Source: a virus. Taken from it: a stretch of DNA of 41,553 nucleotides. The stretch is from positions 1 to 41,553 of the IMG/VR virus record IMGVR_UViG_3300046003_002417; one strand, written 5' to 3'. Of this stretch, positions 37,096 to 41,553 are shown one piece after another. The position numbers and the translations under genes were made by a program. The notes under the pieces were generated by a model. It did not search any database. It saw nothing but the letters and a program-made list of their open reading frames with translations, and had not been told where the DNA came from. Position 1 is the first letter of the stretch; each line of letters opens with the position of its first letter.

Positions 37096-38127
37096 TTAAG
37101 TCCGCATACAAGTAGTACGAGCAAGATTTTTCCAGTTTGCTGGGCTGATCTTGATCAGGTCAGAAATCTTCAAGCACATACGCAAACTCAATTCACGCAA
37201 CTTGCTATGATTTTCCCACATGAAATCCAACACTTCATTTTCCAATTCAGGAGTGAAGCCATAGTCCTTGAACAAGCCGCCGTCTGCATCACGATGCACT
37301 TGCTTGATACGCAACATTTTGTCACGCTCACTATTGATCGTCAGGTCCAGAAAGTGACAACGACTTTGCAATGCTTCCAAGTGATCCTGCAACTTCTTGC
37401 TTTTGATATTGTCAAACTTCAAGTTAGTGATAAAGATAGCACTGCCATTGAATTTGAATTCGTTCGGGATACCTTCTTCACGCAGCAAACGACTGTCACT
37501 ATTCCAGCAAATTTTGCGAGTCTTACCTGAATCCAATGCTGCTTTCAGAATGTTCAATGCCAACTCATCGGCGAACACGCTATCACAATCATCAAAAATC
37601 AGTACATTCTTTGTGTCAGAATATTTGTACAATTGTGTGTACAGCCCAAGTGCAGTCATTGCACCCTTGACGACATTGAAACGAACCTTCTTGCCGGCAA
37701 TCTTGTCAAACATGCTAGCTTTTTCCATTTGTGTCTCAACACCATAACTCTTGCCAACACCCGGAGGGCCTGCAACAATCATTGCACGGATATCACCGCT
37801 GATACATGCACGAGCCATTTCATCAAGAATGCCAAATCGTTCGGCAATGCGATTCATTGCTTCTTCTTCAGTTTCTGCGGGCACTTCATGCCTTACCTTG
37901 AATTCTACAGTATTACTAATCATATGCTCTCCGTTCATAAATTCAATATCTTCAATGCTTTGAAGATTGATACGGACCTGAGGACCACCTACTTCAAGCT
38001 GACCTTCATTTTTAACAGTAACAAAACCGCCCTTTTTGCCAACTTGATAACCCTTGACCAGAGTAAACACTTCACCAGCAACGGTGTTATTGCGATAAGA
38101 GCCAGCGAGAATGCGAATTGTTGACAT
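37096..38127 (-). CDS. AAA+ ATPase with N-terminal beta domain, early expressed
   Basis: 343 residues. The N-terminal ~75 residues look like a small beta-barrel (AGEVFTLVKGYQVGKKGGFV). AAA+ motor: Walker A AGPPGVGKSYG (119-129), Walker B NVLIFDDCDS (174-183), sensor 1 SAIFITNLKF, and SRCHFLDLT as the arginine-finger region. The C-terminal lid is helical. The pattern fits single-ring AAA+ remodelling ATPases common in large T4-like phages, not the clamp loader gp44. ACAGGAG precedes the ATG, and the gene is directly behind early promoter P6, with the RNA ligase 56 bases downstream. Its client protein is unknown. Confidence 0.82.
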   Translation of the reverse strand: MSTIRILAGSYRNNTVAGEVFTLVKGYQVGKKGGFVTVKNEGQLEVGGPQVRINLQSIEDIEFMNGEHMISNTVEFKVRHEVPAETEEEAMNRIAERFGILDEMARACISGDIRAMIVAGPPGVGKSYGVETQMEKASMFDKIAGKKVRFNVVKGAMTALGLYTQLYKYSDTKNVLIFDDCDSVFADELALNILKAALDSGKTRKICWNSDSRLLREEGIPNEFKFNGSAIFITNLKFDNIKSKKLQDHLEALQSRCHFLDLTINSERDKMLRIKQVHRDADGGLFKDYGFTPELENEVLDFMWENHSKLRELSLRMCLKISDLIKISPANWKNLARTTCMRT

Positions 38128-38161
38128 ATAAAAACTCCTGTAATTAACTGATTAAGACTCT

Positions 38162-38190
38162 ATTATATACCCGAATTGATTTAATGTCAA
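38162..38190 (-). promoter_or_regulatory. Early sigma70-type promoter P6
   Basis: Minus strand TTGACA, spacer TTAAATCAATTCGGGTA (17 bases), TATAAT, then GACTCTTAATC / AGTTAATTACAGGAG leader. It drives the AAA+ ATPase and ligase genes and overlaps the stop of the 60-residue gene. Confidence 0.88.
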
Positions 38191-38369
38191 TAGTCAGTAA
38201 ACCCTAGATTGAACATAGCACTACGAAAAGGTTCCGAGCTTTCAAGATCGGCCCAGAAATAAACCTCAGTACGGACAGTGTCGTTGCAATTGAATTCAAA
38301 CATTTCATAAATTTGATCATTTGAGGACACTTCACATTGCTGAATAAATTGTGCGAGTGTAGTAATCAT
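38187..38369 (-). CDS. Small unknown early protein (60 residues)
   Basis: 60 residues: MITTLAQFIQQCEVSSNDQI, MFEFNCNDTVRTEVYFWADL and a short helical end. Acidic overall. AAAGGAATC before the ATG; single-gene unit behind P7. No family recognised. Confidence 0.64.
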   Translation of the reverse strand: MITTLAQFIQQCEVSSNDQIYEMFEFNCNDTVRTEVYFWADLESSEPFRSAMFNLGFTDY

Positions 38370-38402
38370 TTTTGATTCCTTTAATTAACTGTTTAAGAGT
38401 CT

Positions 38403-38431
38403 ATTATATACGAAAACCCATTTACTGTCAA
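38403..38431 (-). promoter_or_regulatory. Early sigma70-type promoter P7
   Basis: Minus strand TTGACA, spacer GTAAATGGGTTTTCGTA (17 bases), TATAAT; overlaps the stop codon of the upstream gene by four bases. Confidence 0.88.
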
Positions 38432-38646
38432 GCCTTCAGTATGTTCACGATTCGCTGATGGATCAGGTCCATTTCAGACTGCTCAACATAAAAATCCGAT
38501 TTAGGATCATAGTACTGACCCTCTATGTTGTCATAATACAACACTCGACCGGTGAAGTTGAAGGGGCCTTCCAGACCCTTACGCGGACCGTACTTAGTAC
38601 GCATTTCATCCATTTGATGCTTGTCTGCGACAACTTTGTAAGCCAT
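38428..38646 (-). CDS. Small unknown early protein (72 residues)
   Basis: 72 residues from ATG 38646, with AAAGGAG 7 bases upstream. A longer in-frame reading to 38784 would cross promoter P8 and is rejected. Sequence MAYKVVADKHQMDEMRTKYG, PRKGLEGPFNFTGRVLYYD, then an acidic YDPKSDFYVEQSEMDL and a helical end. The GPFNFTGRVLYYDNIEGQYY block looks like a small beta domain. Unknown function. Confidence 0.67.
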   Translation of the reverse strand: MAYKVVADKHQMDEMRTKYGPRKGLEGPFNFTGRVLYYDNIEGQYYDPKSDFYVEQSEMDLIHQRIVNILKA

Positions 38647-38676
38647 GAACAACTCCTTTTGACTGAATAAGACTCT

Positions 38677-38705
38677 ATTATATACCCAAAACCATTTAAT
38701 GTCAA
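38677..38705 (-). promoter_or_regulatory. Early sigma70-type promoter P8
   Basis: Minus strand TTGACA, spacer TTAAATGGTTTTGGGTA (17 bases), TATAAT. Its spacer differs from that of P3 by a single base although the two lie 31 kb apart. Confidence 0.9.
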
Positions 38706-38707
38706 GT

Positions 38708-38932
38708 TTAAGCAAACAATTCGCGGTAATATTCCTCGTCCACTGCATCAAAACTTTTAGTGGTCCACTCAACTTTGTATCCATTCAGTTCATATTCATC
38801 AACCATAACTTGCAATTTACGCAGAGCCTGATGGTAAGACAGTTTCTGATTTTCCATCAGGCTCATGTTGGTACAGTACATGAAATTATTGCTGTCTTTG
38901 CGGGCGCTAACTTGTACAAATTGCTTAGTCAT
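38708..38932 (-). CDS. Small unknown early protein (74 residues)
   Basis: 74 residues: MTKQFVQVSARKDSNNFMYC, then helical KLSYHQALRKLQVMVDEYEL, NGYKVEWTTKSFDAVDEEYY. AAAGGACAC precedes the ATG; its stop is three bases from P8. Acidic C-terminus. No family recognised. Confidence 0.66.
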   Translation of the reverse strand: MTKQFVQVSARKDSNNFMYCTNMSLMENQKLSYHQALRKLQVMVDEYELNGYKVEWTTKSFDAVDEEYYRELFA

Positions 38933-38962
38933 TCTAGTGTCCTTTAATCAATCTAAGTATCT

Positions 38963-38991
38963 ATTATATACCCAAAGCCATTTACTGTCAA
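38963..38991 (-). promoter_or_regulatory. Early sigma70-type promoter P9
   Basis: Minus strand TTGACA, spacer GTAAATGGCTTTGGGTA (17 bases), TATAAT. Directly upstream of its -35 box is a perfect palindrome (38994-39009). Confidence 0.88.
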
Positions 38992-38993
38992 CC

Positions 38994-39009
38994 TCAGATT
39001 TTGATCTGA
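38994..39009. other. Palindrome adjoining early promoter P9
   Basis: TCAGAT-TTTG-ATCTGA, a perfect six-base inverted repeat, two bases from the -35 box of P9 and between two genes. It has no T-run, so it is a poor terminator; it could be an operator or a transcript-end hairpin of the 39022 gene. Confidence 0.4.
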
Positions 39010-39021
39010 CCAGAACAATAA

Positions 39022-39831
39022 TTATGCTAGAGTCCACTTAAATAGTTTATTAAAATGTACCCCGTCACGCTCCATGAATTTAATTAACCCATCTAAACTT
39101 ATAGATTGACCTTTGTCAAAAAAGTAATCCCACAAGTGTATCAATTCATTAATAGCAGAAACTTCAATCTTATACGGAATATTATCACTGTCTTTTAACC
39201 AATACTCAACGAATTTTCCTGATTTGCGTTTGTATGCGAATTTTTTAACCGGGGTTAAATTTAATACTTTAGGATATACTTGCGCTGGCCCTTCAAACCT
39301 AGTATTCAAATTTCTAAACATTTCATCGGTGCCGATATCATGTTCATGGAATTCAGGTAGACGATAAATCAAAGGCATGAATTCTTCTTTAACTACTTTG
39401 CCATCTCCATGGATGAATATAGATAAATCTTTTCTATAATTAGAAATCCGTTGACCTCGTAAGTTACTCATCATAAGTTTCTTGCTGTAATAGTCACGGA
39501 TAATATTAGCCTTTTCTCTATCTTCCTGAATCATTTCTTTGAATAAGATGTCATCAGTAAGTTTAGTTGGTCTATCTATAGTACTAATACCTTGATTGAT
39601 TAGTGTTCGCAATCTATGCCAAGTAACACTCAATGCTAAAACATCTTCTGTGGTTTCAACCACTATAGATTTCTTTACATACTTATTATCACAATCAATA
39701 GCTTCCCCAAGAATATTCATGTTGAAGATGCCACCACTAGCACCAAACGGTGTCAAGGACTGTGTAGCGATTGCATTAAGGGATACTTGCTGCGCTGCAA
39801 TTTGATTTGTATTTGAATTTGAATTAGTCAA
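39022..39831 (-). CDS. Unknown T4-like phage protein
   Basis: 269 residues. The frame opens with TTG at 39831 (weak site); the first ATG is 37 codons in (39720) without a ribosome site, so the start is uncertain. The N-terminus is Asn/Ser/Thr/Gln-rich and probably disordered. The body has WHRLRTLINQGISTIDRPTK, SNLRGQRISNYRKDLSIFIH, LPEFHEHDIGTDEMFRNLNT and ends RDGVHFNKLFKWTLA. Charged, soluble, no catalytic motif known to me. It follows uvsY by 18 bases in the recombination gene group, so a DNA-metabolism role is possible. Confidence 0.62.
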   Translation of the reverse strand: MTNSNSNTNQIAAQQVSLNAIATQSLTPFGASGGIFNMNILGEAIDCDNKYVKKSIVVETTEDVLALSVTWHRLRTLINQGISTIDRPTKLTDDILFKEMIQEDREKANIIRDYYSKKLMMSNLRGQRISNYRKDLSIFIHGDGKVVKEEFMPLIYRLPEFHEHDIGTDEMFRNLNTRFEGPAQVYPKVLNLTPVKKFAYKRKSGKFVEYWLKDSDNIPYKIEVSAINELIHLWDYFFDKGQSISLDGLIKFMERDGVHFNKLFKWTLA

Positions 39832-39849
39832 TTGTAATTTCTTTCATTG

Positions 39850-40308
39850 TTAACCTATTGTAATATCTTCCATACCTGCTGCCCGCAACCGAGTAATATG
39901 ACCCAGCATGAAATTTTTTGATTCTAATGCCTTCATAATTCCTAAAAACTTATTTCTAAGATAAGCTACTTCGTTAATCAAAACTTCCATGTCAATTACT
40001 TCATCTTCACCTTCAGCATATTTTTCAGCATCACGGCTTGTCAATGCTCTATTATACGCTTCTAAATATTTTTGAAAATGTTTTCGGCGAATTTTCCGTA
40101 ATTGAATATTTAAGTAGTTAAGCACCGCTTCTACTTCTTGTAATTGATTAAATCTGTGTTCTGTTACCCCGGGTATTGCAGCAATGTTCTTTTCAACATT
40201 ACCATATATCTTTACCTCTTTTTTTGCATGTTCTAATTCAGCTTCAAAGTACTGAATGAAATCTGGGAGTACACCTAGATTTACTGTTATGCGGGTATAC
40301 CAATTCAT
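39850..40308 (-). CDS. uvsY: Recombination mediator (UvsY-like)
   Basis: 152 residues against 137 in T4. All helical, with LEHAKKEVKIYGNVEKNIAA, RKIRRKHFQKYLEAYNRALT and the C-terminal AYLRNKFLGIMKALESKNFM followed by LGHITRLRAAGM, which parallels the T4 end (GILLDFCSGALDAIKSRGFA, then IKHIQDMRAFEAG). UvsY loads UvsX onto gp32-coated single-stranded DNA. The position two genes after uvsX supports the call. The ATG directly follows the stop of the small acidic gene, with GGGAC upstream. Confidence 0.75.
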   Translation of the reverse strand: MNWYTRITVNLGVLPDFIQYFEAELEHAKKEVKIYGNVEKNIAAIPGVTEHRFNQLQEVEAVLNYLNIQLRKIRRKHFQKYLEAYNRALTSRDAEKYAEGEDEVIDMEVLINEVAYLRNKFLGIMKALESKNFMLGHITRLRAAGMEDITIG

Positions 40309-40542
40309 TTAGTCCCAGTCGTCAGCATCATCTTCTTCATCTTCGTCTTGAAAATGTTCTTCGGCATATCCTTTTAATGCTTTGGTAATATCTTTATCCT
40401 TAAAGGCATCTTTGATATCATCAATTTCATAATTATTGTCAATTAAAAAATTAACAAGTGTATCTGCTGCATTACCACGATCATTCAAATCAACATGTTC
40501 ACGCAATGCATCCCAAACTTCTGCAATAATATCTAAACTCAT
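40309..40542 (-). CDS. Small acidic protein between uvsX and uvsY
   Basis: 77 residues: helical MSLDIIAEVWDALREHVDLN, AADTLVNFLIDNNYEIDDIK and a strongly acidic tail (HFQDEDEEDDADDWD). It starts in an ATGA overlap with uvsX (GAGGAAA upstream) and ends one base before uvsY, so all three are translated as a unit. The acidic tail resembles the C-terminal tails of single-stranded-DNA-binding and mediator proteins, so a recombination accessory role is a reasonable guess only. Confidence 0.7.
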   Translation of the reverse strand: MSLDIIAEVWDALREHVDLNDRGNAADTLVNFLIDNNYEIDDIKDAFKDKDITKALKGYAEEHFQDEDEEDDADDWD

Positions 40543-41553
40543 TCTGTGATTTCCTCTTCAACGGTTACAGTACTTATCACACTTTTAGATTTTCCAGTAT
40601 ACTCCAGCATAACTTTATCTAAGCAACCGTCTTTATTAGCTTCCCATCCCTTACGGAATGATTTCAGAATTTCACCGGAATCAGTTACGAAAACTAAACT
40701 GTTACCTTCTTTCTTCAAAGCCCCAGACTTCTCAAACATATCAGTCAATCCACTGTATGGACTCATCCCTGTTTCGTATGGAATCTTAACTTGAATAGTT
40801 TCAAACGGCTTTGCATAGCGGGTTTTCATAATCTTACAAGCAGCACGAATACCATTTACTTCGGGAACCTTGTTACCATCTTCATCTTCTTTCAACTTCA
40901 ATTTCTTCATAGCAACTACAATTGAACTTGCATAAACAAAACCCTGTCCACCTGAGATTTTATCATCTGGGTCAAACATATCTTGACTTGCATAGGTATG
41001 ATTAGTAGCAACCAATCCTACATTATGACTACCAAACATGTTTACACAATTGCGAACAAGACTAGTTAGTGCTTTTGGTTTGCGACCCATGTCACCTTTC
41101 ATGTTACCATCTTCAAACTGATTAACATCAGTTGGTGTCAATAACATACCAAGACTGTCAATGATAAACAAAACTTTCGGCTTGTCTGTTTCTGGCAAAA
41201 CTTTATATGATTTCATAAACTCGCTGATAGTCTTTGCTACATCGTCAATCATAGCCATATTCAACTTGAGCAATTTAGTTTCGCTGGTGTCTACTCCTAG
41301 ATCATGCAACCATTTTTCATCTAGTGCATTTTCGCTGTCAATTAATACAACATATATGCCTTGTTGTTGTGCATGTCGGACGAGATTTCCTGAGCAGATG
41401 AATGATTTACCTGATCCAGACTCTCCGGCAAAGACAGTAACTTTACCAAGAGGTACGCCTTTATTAAAATCACCTGATATCAAATAGTTTAAGCCGAAAT
41501 TACCAGTTGAAATCCAATCAGTTGGGTCGTTATATCCTATGCTAAGTCCTTCA
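40539..41553 (-). CDS. uvsX: UvsX recombinase (RecA family), N-terminus outside window
   Basis: 337 residues are visible; the start lies beyond the right edge (T4 UvsX is about 390). The open frame continues from the edge: SIGYNDPTDWISTGNFGLNY then LISGDFNKGVPLGKVTVFAG. Walker A GESGSGKS, VLIDSENALDEKWL, Walker B KVLFIIDSLGML, the L1 loop region DMGRKPKALTSLV, VATNHTYASQDMFDPDDKIS and GGQGFVYASS are all as expected of UvsX. It forms filaments for strand exchange in recombination-dependent replication. Apparent TTG start at 41483 is internal and not the true start. Confidence 0.93.
   Translation of the reverse strand, partial: EGLSIGYNDPTDWISTGNFGLNYLISGDFNKGVPLGKVTVFAGESGSGKSFICSGNLVRHAQQQGIYVVLIDSENALDEKWLHDLGVDTSETKLLKLNMAMIDDVAKTISEFMKSYKVLPETDKPKVLFIIDSLGMLLTPTDVNQFEDGNMKGDMGRKPKALTSLVRNCVNMFGSHNVGLVATNHTYASQDMFDPDDKISGGQGFVYASSIVVAMKKLKLKEDEDGNKVPEVNGIRAACKIMKTRYAKPFETIQVKIPYETGMSPYSGLTDMFEKSGALKKEGNSLVFVTDSGEILKSFRKGWEANKDGCLDKVMLEYTGKSKSVISTVTVEEEITE

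Noticed and set aside
37066-38124. Plus-strand frames opposite the AAA+ ATPase (37066-37530, 37397-37747, 37633-38124)
   Set aside because: The sense gene has complete AAA+ motifs and an early promoter; the antisense frames have no start signals.
38647-38784. N-terminal extension of the 72-residue early protein
   Set aside because: It would lie upstream of and across promoter P8; the ATG at 38646 has AAAGGAG.
1-41553. tRNA genes, integrase, attachment sites
   Set aside because: No cloverleaf with a T-loop GGTTCRANNCC motif, and no tyrosine or serine recombinase motifs were seen on either strand; a systematic tRNA scan was not possible.

Overview
The window is a stretch of the genome of a T4-like contractile-tailed phage (myovirus) from an AT-rich, probably uncultured aquatic lineage. 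The evidence is a T4-type recombination and replication set (UvsX, UvsY, UvsW, a gp41-type helicase and a gp61-type primase), T4-type neck and tail genes (sheath, gp13/gp14-like neck, gp15-like tail completion), T4-like late-promoter octamers and a large tail fibre built of low-complexity repeats of the kind common in aquatic phages. There is no photosynthesis gene, tRNA, integrase or CRISPR array. The host cannot be named; nine perfect sigma70-type promoters (TTGACA-N17-TATAAT) imply a host with a canonical housekeeping sigma factor.

Layout. 1-4746: tail sheath (cut by the window edge), a free-standing GIY-YIG/zinc-domain endonuclease on the plus strand, a dNMP kinase and a gp13-like neck protein. 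4747-5220: a GC-richer, gene-free stretch full of inverted repeats, probably a structured RNA. 5220-8271: an early region on the minus strand with a MazG-like hydrolase and small unknown genes, most with their own copy of one promoter cassette. 8303-11877: a plus-strand late unit (gp14-like, gp15-like, Nudix). 11888-19278: minus-strand virion genes ending in a 1577-residue mosaic tail fibre. 19297-20948: a PD-(D/E)XK nuclease gene whose 3' end was rearranged by insertion of a GIY-YIG endonuclease. 20998-24213: an IscA-like protein and conserved structural or unknown genes. 24228-26625: helicase and primase. 26662-27893: a structural protein and a conserved plus-strand gene. 27873-35657: a long minus-strand run of tightly overlapping genes from uvsW down to a 191-residue protein resembling the catalytic core of DNA polymerase III alpha; it contains eleven consecutive small genes, eight of which end in an LRW-type motif. 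35744-38991: membrane protein, Rnl5-type RNA ligase, AAA+ ATPase and a second cluster of promoter-cassette genes. 39022-41553: an unknown gene, uvsY, a small acidic gene and uvsX (cut by the edge).

Two transcription programmes can be read directly. Early takeover genes sit behind repeated sigma70 promoters with a conserved spacer and leader. Virion genes sit behind GATAAATA/TATAAATA octamers like those recognised by the T4 late sigma factor gp55. The strongest candidates for undescribed biology are the small-gene array whose terminal LRW codons also supply the next gene's ribosome-binding site, the miniature C-family polymerase-like protein, the structured intergenic RNA, and the endonuclease insertion that appears to have replaced the 3' end of its target gene and copied a late promoter.
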